From: a bacterium
GTDB taxonomy: Bacteria > Patescibacteriota > Patescibacteriia > UBA9934 > GWF2-40-263
Reading direction: 5' to 3'
Assembly (NCBI GenBank): GCA_020057555.1
Contig: JAGVFR010000015.1
Location: 1-51,120 of the forward strand
DNA: 51,120 nt
Both the position numbers and the translations under genes were made by a program. The notes beneath the pieces are model-generated. The model did no database searches. It was not told where the DNA came from and saw only the letters and a list, made by a program, of their open reading frames with translations. Each line of letters starts with the position of its first letter. The stretch's first letter is position 1. Of the stretch, positions 37,273 to 45,973 are shown in pieces.

Positions 37273-39528
37273 TTATTTTCTCTTTGCTCTTTTTTTGGCA
37301 AGGAGTTCGATTGCTTTTTCTTGAGTTACATCAGCTGGATCTAATTTTTTTCCGAGCGAAACATTTGTTTTGCCATCTGTCACATAAGGACCAAACCGTC
37401 CGAGTTTTACAAAAATTGTTTTTCCACTTTCTGGATCAGTTCCAAGTTCCGCGATCGGTTCTTTCATTTTTTTCTTCAACTCTGTTGACTGTTCAAGTAG
37501 TTCAATCGCTTGTTCTTTTGTAATTGTTAGTGGATCAAAAGGTTCTTTTAATGATGCGGTTTTTTCTCCTGCTTTTATGTATGGTCCAAAACGACCATTG
37601 AGAACTGTTATTGTTTCTCCATCCGCCATTGTTCCAATCGTTTTCGGAAGTGACAAGCATGCAAGAGCTTGTTCCAGAGTTACAGATTCCGCGTTCATTC
37701 CTTTTAACAAAGACGAACTTTTTGGTTTTTGTTTTTCATTTTTCTTATCGTCTTCCGAATATTCACCAATTTGAACATAAGCTCCAAAACGTCCGGTTCG
37801 TAAAATCACAGGAAGTCCAGTTTGAGGGTCTGTTCCAAGTGTGCGATCCGGCATTATATCTTGTCGAGTGAGCTCCTTTGTTTTTGCTTCAAGGTTGGAA
37901 TGGAATGGACCATAAAACTGCGCGAGCATTGGAATCCATTCCATTGTTCCTTCAGACACATCATCAAGATTTTTTTCCATTTTTGCAGTGAACTCATAAT
38001 CAACAATTTGTGGAAAATGTTCCACGAGCAAATCTGTAACAATCATTGCGATATCCGTTGGAAAAAGTTTTTTGTTCTCATCGCGTTCAACATATCCACG
38101 TTCAATAATTGTACTGATCGTTGGAGCATAAGTTGAAGGACGACCAATTCCGTGCTCTTCAAGCACCTTAACAAGCGCCGCGTCAGAATAACGCGCGGGT
38201 GGTTCTGTGAAATGTTGTGTTGGTTTAATCTCTTTTGTTTCAACTTTGTCGCCTTGTGAAAGTGAAGGCAACATTGTTTCTTTAGCGGCTTGATAAACTT
38301 TCATGAAACCATCAAACACAACACTGTTTCCATTTGCGCGGAATGTGTAAGTCTTAGCAAATAGATCAACTGAAGTTCTTTCCAATTTTGCGCTTGGAAG
38401 CTGTGAAGCAAGTGTTCTTCGCCAGATCAAATCATAAAGACGCCATTCTCTTGGATCAAGTGTCGCTTTGAGAGATTCTGGAGTTGTGTTTATGTCAGTT
38501 GGACGAATTGCTTCGTGGGCCTCTTGCGCGCCTTTCTTGTTTGTTTTGTAATGTTTTGTTCCGGTTGCGTAACGGTCGCCAAATTGTTTTGAAACAAACG
38601 TTTGAGTTTCTTGAAGAAATTTTTCATCCAAATTCATCGAGTCAGTACGCATGTATGTGATTCGTCCTGTTTCGTACAGTTTTTGCGCGAGCATCATTGT
38701 TTGCTTTGCGCTAAATCCAAGTTTGTTGTTTGAATCAATTTGTAAAGCCGAAGTTGTAAAAGGTGTTGGCGGTGCTTTGGAAACCTCTTTTTTTTCAACC
38801 GAGTTCACAACGAATTGTCCGCCACTACAATCTGAAACAATTTTTTCCGCGTTTTCTTTTGTTTTGATGTCGAGCTTGTCTAATTTTTTTTCACCAATCT
38901 GAACCAACTTTGCAGGAAACTGTGTTTGTGATTTTTCAAACAACGCGTCGATTGTCCAGAACTCATCAATCTTAAATGCCAAGCGCTCTCGTTCACGTTC
39001 AACAACAAGTCTCATTGCGACAGATTGAACACGTCCGGCCGAAAGTCCTCGTCGAACTTTTTGCCATAAAAATGGTGACAGCTCATATCCGACCAAACGG
39101 TCGAGAATGCGACGAGCTTGTTGCGCGTTTACTAAATTCAAATCAAGAGGACGTGGTTTTTCTACAGCTTTTTCTATTGCCGAACGAGTAATTTCATGAA
39201 ATGTAATTCGTCGCGCGTCAGGCGCGTCAATTCCAAGCACGCTTGCCACATGCCAAGCAATCGCTTCTCCTTCACGGTCCGCGTCAGTTGCAAGCAAAAT
39301 TTCATCGGCTATCTTTGCTGCTTTTTTTAGTTCCGCGACATTCTTTTTTTTATCAGCTGGAACCGCGTATGTTGGAGTAAAATTATTTACCACATCAACA
39401 CCTATTTTGCTTTTTGGAAGATCGCGAATATGTCCAAATGAAGAAAGGACTTTGTAATCCTTTCCTAAGAATTTTGAAATTGTTTTTGCTTTCGTCGGAG
39501 ACTCGACGATTAGAAGTTTTGTAGACAT
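37273..39528 (-). CDS. topA: DNA topoisomerase I
   Basis: MSTKLLIVESPTKAKTISKFLG; LSAGRVQSVAMRLVVERE; ITYMRTDS. Start placed at the internal Met of the 39567 ORF. Confidence 0.96.
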   Translation of the reverse strand: MSTKLLIVESPTKAKTISKFLGKDYKVLSSFGHIRDLPKSKIGVDVVNNFTPTYAVPADKKKNVAELKKAAKIADEILLATDADREGEAIAWHVASVLGIDAPDARRITFHEITRSAIEKAVEKPRPLDLNLVNAQQARRILDRLVGYELSPFLWQKVRRGLSAGRVQSVAMRLVVERERERLAFKIDEFWTIDALFEKSQTQFPAKLVQIGEKKLDKLDIKTKENAEKIVSDCSGGQFVVNSVEKKEVSKAPPTPFTTSALQIDSNNKLGFSAKQTMMLAQKLYETGRITYMRTDSMNLDEKFLQETQTFVSKQFGDRYATGTKHYKTNKKGAQEAHEAIRPTDINTTPESLKATLDPREWRLYDLIWRRTLASQLPSAKLERTSVDLFAKTYTFRANGNSVVFDGFMKVYQAAKETMLPSLSQGDKVETKEIKPTQHFTEPPARYSDAALVKVLEEHGIGRPSTYAPTISTIIERGYVERDENKKLFPTDIAMIVTDLLVEHFPQIVDYEFTAKMEKNLDDVSEGTMEWIPMLAQFYGPFHSNLEAKTKELTRQDIMPDRTLGTDPQTGLPVILRTGRFGAYVQIGEYSEDDKKNEKQKPKSSSLLKGMNAESVTLEQALACLSLPKTIGTMADGETITVLNGRFGPYIKAGEKTASLKEPFDPLTITKEQAIELLEQSTELKKKMKEPIAELGTDPESGKTIFVKLGRFGPYVTDGKTNVSLGKKLDPADVTQEKAIELLAKKRAKRK

Positions 39529-39576
39529 GTTGCAGACATTGATAATATAGAAATCAACTAACGTCAAGTTTTGAAA

Positions 39577-40674
39577 TTAAGTCGCGCGAGAATAATACTG
39601 CCCACCATCATGTTTAATCGCGCCTTTCATTTCAAGAATTGTTAGAATGTGATTTACAGTTGAAGGTGAAAGTTTTGTTAGATTTATCAGTTCATCTACA
39701 TGTCGTGGAATAATTTCGATCACATCAAATAGCGTTTTTTCGTCTTCGTTAATTGGTTGATAAGTAATTGCGTTTTCATCAGTTGCAACTGGATGAATGT
39801 CTGACGCATGTGTTACAGGGATCGCTCCCATTTTTATCAAATTGTTTGGCCCTTCTGAAAGCGGTGAGTGAATTGGTCCTGGAACAGCATATACATCACG
39901 ACCTTGTTCAAGAGCCGCGCGAGCTGTGATAAGCGAACCAGATTTGATTGCGGCTTCAATAACAAGTGTTCCATGAGAAATTCCTGCTATGATTCGATTT
40001 CGAATTGGGAAATATGTTTTGAGCGGAAGAGTTCCAATCGGATATTCACTTACGATCGCGCCATTATGCGCGAGAATTTGAGAGGCGAGCGATCGATTTG
40101 AAGATGGATAAATACTTTGTGTGTCAACTCCGGATCCAAGAACAGCTATCGTGATACCTCCAACATCGAGTGCTGATTGGTGTGCAAGCGCGTCGATTCC
40201 ATAAGCAAGCCCACTCACAATAACAACTCTTGCACGCGCAAGCGGTTCAACAATCATACGAGTTACTTCTCTTCCATATCCACTTGCTTTTCGCGATCCA
40301 ACAACTGCCAAATGTTTTAATTCAGTATTCGGAAGTTTTCCTCGAACAAATAAAACAGCAGGCGGGTCATACAAAGTTTTAAGAAGGGAAGGATATGTTT
40401 CATCAGCAAGCGTGATTGCTTCGATTCCTTCTTCGTTTAATTTTGAAAGTTCTTGTTCAGGATTTAGATGAATTCTTTCTTGCAAAAATCTGCTGATAAT
40501 TTGTGGTTCAATTCCAGCTTCCAAAAGCGATGATGCGCTTGCAGAAAAAACATCTTTCATGTTTTGAAAGCGACGCATGAGTTTTTGCATCCGAACCGAA
40601 CCAAAAGGTTGAAATCGGACAAGCGCTAGCCAATATGGAAGATCAGAATTATTGCCTGAGCTTGTCGAAGGCAT
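39577..40674 (-). CDS. dprA: DNA processing protein DprA
   Basis: AVVGSRKASGYGREVTRMI, VSGLAYGIDALAHQSAL, VLGSGVDTQSIYP. Confidence 0.92.
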   Translation of the reverse strand: MPSTSSGNNSDLPYWLALVRFQPFGSVRMQKLMRRFQNMKDVFSASASSLLEAGIEPQIISRFLQERIHLNPEQELSKLNEEGIEAITLADETYPSLLKTLYDPPAVLFVRGKLPNTELKHLAVVGSRKASGYGREVTRMIVEPLARARVVIVSGLAYGIDALAHQSALDVGGITIAVLGSGVDTQSIYPSSNRSLASQILAHNGAIVSEYPIGTLPLKTYFPIRNRIIAGISHGTLVIEAAIKSGSLITARAALEQGRDVYAVPGPIHSPLSEGPNNLIKMGAIPVTHASDIHPVATDENAITYQPINEDEKTLFDVIEIIPRHVDELINLTKLSPSTVNHILTILEMKGAIKHDGGQYYSRAT

Positions 40675-41188
40675 AAATATCTTGGATGGCTTTTTCAATA
40701 ACATCAGGCAGTTGTTTATTTTCTGCCGGAGTCCATTTTTGTAAAACAAATTCATCAAGAGGCACATCTTGACTTGGTCTGCCGATCCCAACGCGAAAGC
40801 GCGCGACATTGATTCCAGATGGAAACAAATCGATAATTGATTGTATTCCTTTATGTCCAGCTGACGATCCGCCGGGTTTCATTCTAACATCTCCAAAAGC
40901 CAGATCAGCATCATCGTAGATCACAAGAAGATTTTCCGGTTTTGCAGAATATTTTTTTATTATTTTTTGCACGGACCTGCCGCTTGTATTCATGAATGTC
41001 TGCGGTTTACACAAAATGACTTTTTTCCCATTGACTTCACCTTCTCCAATCTCTGCTTCAAGGGTTTGCTTTGGCCGCAGTGAAATTTCAAGTCGTTTTG
41101 AAAGTTCATCAATTACAAGAAATCCTACGTTGTGTCGCGTATTCGTATATTGCGCTCCAGGATTTCCAAGACCAATGAGGAGAATCAT
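40649..41188 (-). CDS. pth: Peptidyl-tRNA hydrolase
   Basis: MILLIGLGNPGAQYTNTRHNVGFLVID. Confidence 0.97.
   Translation of the reverse strand: MILLIGLGNPGAQYTNTRHNVGFLVIDELSKRLEISLRPKQTLEAEIGEGEVNGKKVILCKPQTFMNTSGRSVQKIIKKYSAKPENLLVIYDDADLAFGDVRMKPGGSSAGHKGIQSIIDLFPSGINVARFRVGIGRPSQDVPLDEFVLQKWTPAENKQLPDVIEKAIQDIYAFDKLRQ
40654..40672. repeat. Quasi-palindromic dispersed repeat in the pth/dprA overlap
   Basis: GCCTGAGCTTGTCGAAGGC. Confidence 0.65.
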
Positions 41189-42552
41189 ACTGCAGTTGAC
41201 TTCGCAACCCTTATATTCATTCTAATAGGCGTTCCACGAAGATTAAATGCCTTATGCATACGATTGATAAGGAAACGAACATAACCTGTACTTAACATGT
41301 CAGTGCGTTTTGCTTTGATGATAAGATCAAAAGTCGGTGGTTCAATCGAAACTTGTTTCATTCCCAAAACTTTTGGCGCGAAAGTTCCTATTCCTTTTAT
41401 TGGTTTGTGTTCCGCAATAGCTTGACGAAGAAATTCATCAATTTCTTTTTCCGTTAGCCATCGTTCTCTGTTGTTTTGAACAGTATCAATTTCATCGTAA
41501 ATTGTTTTAACTCGTTGACTTGTAACCGCAGAAGTAAATATCACAGGAGCCCATTCAACAAAAGGAAGGGAAGCGGAAATATATTCTCGATAACGATTCA
41601 TTGTGGTTGTTGTTTTGTCTGGAATCAAATCCCATTTGTTTATAATGATAATTACACCTGATCCCGAATCCTTCAATACACCAGCAAGAGTTTTTTCTTG
41701 AGTTCCAATTGGTTCAGTTGCGTCAACAACAAGCAATGTTACGTCAGCATATCTAATTGTGTTTTCGTTTCGTTTTACAGCCGCGGATTCAAGCCCGCCA
41801 GCTTTTTTTACTTTCGCGCTTTTTCTCATTCCAGCTGTATCAATGAAAATATAATTTTTATCACCTTTGCGAATTAGTGTGTCATTTGGCTCGCGTGTTG
41901 TATGCGCGATAGAGCTTGTAATGAAACGTTCTTCACCAAGCAATGAATTGAGAAGAGTTGATTTTCCAACGTTTGGTTTTCCAATGACAGCAATGTGTGT
42001 TGCTTCAATTTGCTGTGTTTCAATTGGTGGTTTTCCAACACGTTTGAGTTCATCAAAAATTAGATCAAGCAAATCTCCGACACCTGATCCGCGTTTTGCA
42101 GAAACAGCGATAGGAGCATCAAGTCCGTGTAAAAACCATTGAGGACTTTGAATACCAGAGCGTTCAGCAGAAGTTTCTGCTTTGTTTGCGACAACTATTA
42201 CTGGGGCTTGAGACTTGTTGAGTTGAATGGCCATTGTGTGTTCTTGAGGAAGCGGGCCGATTTTTGCATCAAGAATAAAAAGGATAAGATCAGCCTGTTT
42301 CATTGCGCGTTGAGCTTGAATGATTGTGTTGCGTTCGATTTCATCTTTTTTATCAACATCAAGTCCGCCAGTGTCAACAATTCTTATTGTTTTTCCTCGC
42401 CAAACACATTCACCCTCGTTTCGATCGCGTGTTGTGCCTGGGATATCAGAAACAAGCGCTTTTGGTTGTTCTAACATGCGATTGAAAAGAGTAGATTTTC
42501 CAACGTTCGTGCGTCCGATAAGCACAACCGTTGGGATTTTGTATTCTGACAT
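41185..42552 (-). CDS. der: GTPase Der (EngA)
   Basis: Two GTPase domains: LIGRTNVGKSTLFN and VIGKPNVGKSTLLN. Confidence 0.97.
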   Translation of the reverse strand: MSEYKIPTVVLIGRTNVGKSTLFNRMLEQPKALVSDIPGTTRDRNEGECVWRGKTIRIVDTGGLDVDKKDEIERNTIIQAQRAMKQADLILFILDAKIGPLPQEHTMAIQLNKSQAPVIVVANKAETSAERSGIQSPQWFLHGLDAPIAVSAKRGSGVGDLLDLIFDELKRVGKPPIETQQIEATHIAVIGKPNVGKSTLLNSLLGEERFITSSIAHTTREPNDTLIRKGDKNYIFIDTAGMRKSAKVKKAGGLESAAVKRNENTIRYADVTLLVVDATEPIGTQEKTLAGVLKDSGSGVIIIINKWDLIPDKTTTTMNRYREYISASLPFVEWAPVIFTSAVTSQRVKTIYDEIDTVQNNRERWLTEKEIDEFLRQAIAEHKPIKGIGTFAPKVLGMKQVSIEPPTFDLIIKAKRTDMLSTGYVRFLINRMHKAFNLRGTPIRMNIRVAKSTAV

Positions 42553-42555
42553 AAA

Positions 42556-44112
42556 TTACTGCCTAACCAAACTCGATGAATTTTCTCCAAGAATGATCAG
42601 GAAATCAATGTTTCCTTCAGTTGCAAGTTTTTTATACTCTTCACTTGTGACCGAAATTTCCTTAGGCACAACCTCTCCGCTCACCATCCAGCCAGTTGCG
42701 GAAAGTGTTACATCTGCTTTTAGAAAATCGCTTAAGGCCTTGAGTTCACTCGATCTGGCCCCGTTTGTCAAGTCGTAGATGACCGTATGTTCGTATCCAC
42801 GAGACATTGCATTTCCAACTTTTATCACGTCAAAACCTTGTCCATCGAGCAGTTGTGAAGCACGAAACGCAAGACCTGTGATGTTTGTTCCATTTTGAAT
42901 TTCAACTTTTACAAATTTTGGTTTTTCATCCGGTGTTGATGTGAAACGTTCGTAGCCAGACTCTGTTGTAAAAATATATTCAGCCATTTTCTGGAGCGGC
43001 CGCCAGTCATCGTTTTTTGGAAGAAGAACAAACGACCCGTTTAGTGTTGTTGCATAAAGCGGTGAATTGTCAGAAGCGTCAATCACTTTGTGCGTTAGTT
43101 GGTTTGTATCAAGATTTTGGATCGCGCGAGCAAGACGCAAAATTTCAGATACGTCTAGATTTGTAGCGATGTTTTGTTTAAGTGTGTCAAAAATTCGATT
43201 CATGCGAACAGGATTCAAAAAAGTTGAAGCTGAAAAAACTTTATCTTTCATCGCGAGCAAAACTTTTTGTTGACGAGCAGAACGTGCAAAGTCAGAGCCT
43301 TCGCCATTTGTTCCGTGTCGCGAACGAACAAATTTGAGAGCCGTATCTCCATTCATGTGAGTCCAGCCTTCTTGAAAAGTTAGAGATTCAAACCGACATG
43401 AATAATTTGGAGTGATATTGCCTTCGACAGGCTCAGGCAATAAAACTTCTCCAGCTTCTTGAGTTTCTCCTCCACACTCATCATATTCTTTTCCTAACAC
43501 TGGATATTGCGAATCTGTAAATCCGCGCTCAACATAAACATCAATTCCTCCAACTTGATCAATAAGCTGTGCGAAGCCATTAAAATCAACCCGGAAATAG
43601 TATTGGATATCTTCGTCTAAAACTTGTCCGATTACTTGAGACGCGAGTTTCGGTCCTGATCCTGCTTTATCCATTTCTCCAAGCGCGTTTGCGTGATTAA
43701 CTTTTCGATATCCATATCCCGGAATTGGCACTGTCATGTCGCGTGGTAGGGACATTAGTCCGATTTTTCCAGTAGATGGTTGGAAACTCGCGAATATGAT
43801 TGTGTCTGTGAGTTGTGGGCCTTCGTGGCCTTCGCCGCCAATTCCCATAAGAAGCAAATTTACTCGATCGTTCTCTTCTCCTTTTAATTTGTCTCCATCA
43901 ACAAAATTTCTAATCGTTGAAAGAAGTGAAATTTTCGGAAAATCGTTTGAGCTTGTTGTGGTTGAACTTATGCGATATGAAAATGAAACTCCGAGCACAG
44001 CGCCGATCGCAAGCACGATAATCATGACACGACCAAAAACAAGAAGGTTGTTCTTCTTGTGAGCGTCGAGTTGGTACTTCTGTTTTAGGAAATCAATTTT
44101 CGGCTTCTCCAT
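42556..44112 (-). CDS. LytR-CpsA-Psr family protein with LytR C-terminal domain
   Basis: LLMGIGGEG, SLPRDMTVPIPGYGYRKVNHANALG, VRSRHGTNGEGSDFARSARQQ. Confidence 0.92.
   Translation of the reverse strand: MEKPKIDFLKQKYQLDAHKKNNLLVFGRVMIIVLAIGAVLGVSFSYRISSTTTSSNDFPKISLLSTIRNFVDGDKLKGEENDRVNLLLMGIGGEGHEGPQLTDTIIFASFQPSTGKIGLMSLPRDMTVPIPGYGYRKVNHANALGEMDKAGSGPKLASQVIGQVLDEDIQYYFRVDFNGFAQLIDQVGGIDVYVERGFTDSQYPVLGKEYDECGGETQEAGEVLLPEPVEGNITPNYSCRFESLTFQEGWTHMNGDTALKFVRSRHGTNGEGSDFARSARQQKVLLAMKDKVFSASTFLNPVRMNRIFDTLKQNIATNLDVSEILRLARAIQNLDTNQLTHKVIDASDNSPLYATTLNGSFVLLPKNDDWRPLQKMAEYIFTTESGYERFTSTPDEKPKFVKVEIQNGTNITGLAFRASQLLDGQGFDVIKVGNAMSRGYEHTVIYDLTNGARSSELKALSDFLKADVTLSATGWMVSGEVVPKEISVTSEEYKKLATEGNIDFLIILGENSSSLVRQ
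43418..43440. repeat. Palindromic dispersed repeat inserted in the LCP CDS
   Basis: TTGCCTTCGACAGGCTCAGGCAA; translated in-frame as LPEPVEG. Confidence 0.7.
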
Positions 44113-44203
44113 AATTTGTGTTCGTGTGTATTTTATCGGTCTGATGACGAAAAGGCAAGTGCTTGAAAAGGATCAATAACAATGATAGGATTTGATTTAT
44201 TAT

Positions 44204-44280
44204 GGACGTTTAGCTCAGCTGGTTAGAGCGTCGCATTCACATTGCGAAGGTCGGAGGTTCAATTCCTCCAACGTCCACCA
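44204..44280 (+). tRNA. tRNA-Val (CAC)
   Basis: GGACGTTTAGCTCAGCTGGTTAGAGCGTCGCATTCACATTGCGAAGGTCGGAGGTTCAATTCCTCCAACGTCCACCA. Confidence 0.95.
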
Positions 44281-44394
44281 TTTTGGGTAACTTGCGAGAA
44301 ACGGGTTATTTTTTTATTGCCAAACTCTTGACTTTTCATCCAAATAATGCAAACATAAAATCGTTGAGAGAGTTTGCTCAACATGGAGAAGATC

Positions 44395-44814
44395 ATGAAA
44401 AAGGAAACCGAGAAAGAACAAAGACTTTTGATTTGGTTGGCTGTCATTGTTACTTCAGCGATCGTTAGTGCCACGGGCGTATTCGTAATTGAGCGTGTGC
44501 TTGATTCACAATTAGACACACTAGGACAAGAGACGAAGGTTCTTGGCGAGCAGGTCGAACTTTTGGATTACGAAACATTGGGACTACAAGCCAAACTTCT
44601 TACTTTCATGCAAGAGCAGATCACCGAGTTTGAATCGGAACATTCGGTTCAAAAACTGGCAGAAGTCAAAAAAGTCAAGAAGATTTACAATCCACTTGCT
44701 GGCCGATACAACAGCTCGATGGTCGAGTCCAACTATCGTTTCGCAAATACAGACTCGCTTCCTCATGGTGTGACTTGTGTTCTGCCTCGTGAGTTTGCCC
44801 TCTATTCGTTCTAG
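44395..44814 (+). CDS. Hypothetical single-TM coiled-coil protein
   Basis: One TM (LLIWLAVIVTSAIVSATGVFVI) then heptad-like region; GGAGA upstream of ATG 44395. Confidence 0.7.
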   Translation: MKKETEKEQRLLIWLAVIVTSAIVSATGVFVIERVLDSQLDTLGQETKVLGEQVELLDYETLGLQAKLLTFMQEQITEFESEHSVQKLAEVKKVKKIYNPLAGRYNSSMVESNYRFANTDSLPHGVTCVLPREFALYSF

Positions 44815-44819
44815 CTCAT

Positions 44820-44842
44820 GCGCCTCTCTGGCGCTTTTTTTG
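44820..44842 (+). terminator. Terminator GCGCC-N5-GGCGC-T7
   Basis: GCGCCtctctGGCGCttttttt. Confidence 0.9.
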
Positions 44843-44852
44843 TTTCATCTCC

Positions 44853-45012
44853 GTCATTGCGCGAGGAGTCAGACCACAGTCCATTCTGCTCTGCAGGGAA
44901 GTAATTTCAGGCGATCCTTCACTTCGTTCCCGCTGTCGTTAAAGCTTTGACAGGCAGGCAGGATGACATAGTGTATTAGATTACTTCGCTTTCGTTGGCC
45001 ACTCGCAATGAC
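44853..45012. repeat. REP/MITE-like fold-back intergenic element
   Basis: Outer arms GTCATTGCG(44853)/CGCAATGAC(45004); inner GAAGTAAT / ATTACTTC. Confidence 0.65.
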
Positions 45013-45121
45013 ATATTCTCCCTCATTTCATCACTTACCCTCAACTCTTCTCTTGACCATCAACTCAACTTGTGTTAATTAAATTGTGTCGATCGTACAT
45101 TAACGCTTTGGAGGAATAGGC

Positions 45122-45811
45122 ATGAAGCTAGGCAGAACAAAACTTGGCAGATTGATCCGCTCACGCCGAATTGAGCTTGGGATGAGTTGCCAAGAGTTAG
45201 CTAACGAGCTCGGCATCAGTCGTCACAGTATTTATGATGTCGAATCCGGAAAGAGCAGTTTGATACTCAGGAGTCGAAGAATAATACAACTCGCGCGTGT
45301 TTTAAAGCTTGACGTGTCTCAATTGGTGTCTGCACGGCAAAAAATAAGAAAAGGTAAAAGGATCACTGCTTCAACTTTTGGTGGGTTTCTGACTTTGAAG
45401 CGACTCGAACTCGCGATGGATCGACAAGAAGTGTGCAGTGACGCGATGATCACATCACAGTTGCTTTGCGACATAGAATGCGGACGATATTTTCCAAGCC
45501 GTGATTTGCTCAACAGACTCACGAAGGCTTTGGGCAACTGCGTTATACCGCCTGAACTGATTCCTCCTGCGTCACACCAAATAGGAAAACTAAAAAAAGT
45601 GACAAAACGCAGACCAACAGCTTTGTGCAGATTTGTGACAGCACGCAGGCTCGAGCTTCGTCTAACACAACAACAACTTGCAGAACGGCTCAAGGTCAAC
45701 CGAGTTGTTGTGACAAGGATGGAAACTGGAACTTACCATTTTGGCAGCAAGTTTTTGGAGAAACTCTCAAAAGCTCTTGAGTGCGAAATATCGCCTGATC
45801 TCATCACATAG
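45122..45811 (+). CDS. Triple XRE-family HTH protein
   Basis: Three HTH_XRE-like segments: LGRLIRSRRIELGMSCQELANELGISRHSIYDVESGKS; FGGFLTLKRLELAMDRQEVCS..LLCDIECGRYFPS; LCRFVTARRLELRLTQQQLAERLKVNRVVVTRMETGTY. Confidence 0.88.
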   Translation: MKLGRTKLGRLIRSRRIELGMSCQELANELGISRHSIYDVESGKSSLILRSRRIIQLARVLKLDVSQLVSARQKIRKGKRITASTFGGFLTLKRLELAMDRQEVCSDAMITSQLLCDIECGRYFPSRDLLNRLTKALGNCVIPPELIPPASHQIGKLKKVTKRRPTALCRFVTARRLELRLTQQQLAERLKVNRVVVTRMETGTYHFGSKFLEKLSKALECEISPDLIT

Positions 45812-45823
45812 ATCAGCTCTCAT

Positions 45824-45848
45824 AGCGCCACACTGGCGTTTTTTTTTA
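45824..45848 (+). terminator. Terminator after triple-XRE gene
   Basis: AGCGCCAcacTGGCGTTtttttt. Confidence 0.88.
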
Positions 45849-45859
45849 TATCTGTACAG

Positions 45860-45877
45860 CCACGGCTAAAGCCGTGG
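45860..45877. repeat. Short palindrome
   Basis: CCACGGCTaaAGCCGTGG, 8-bp perfect stem. Confidence 0.6.
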
Positions 45878-45973
45878 GCTACCATTCGCTCTTCTTGACT
45901 TTTCAAGTTAATCCTGCCAATATATCCCGTTGTTACTGTAACAACCCTGTTGGAAACCGAAGAGGGGGAATCA

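Noticed and set aside
36702-37301. Long antisense ORF (199 aa) opposite the 36550 gene
   Set aside because: Ser/Phe-rich mirror of a K/E-rich gene; no RBS, and the sense ORF has better coding character.
40649-40809. Extended dprA N-terminus (ORF start 40809)
   Set aside because: The extra 45 residues overlap pth coding sequence extensively; the internal Met at 40674 fits DprA better.
44204-44280. tRNA-Val as an integration site for the 44395-47152 patch
   Set aside because: No second copy of its 3' end (GGTTCAATTCCTCCAACGTCCACCA) seen downstream in the window and no integrase; only adjacency supports it.
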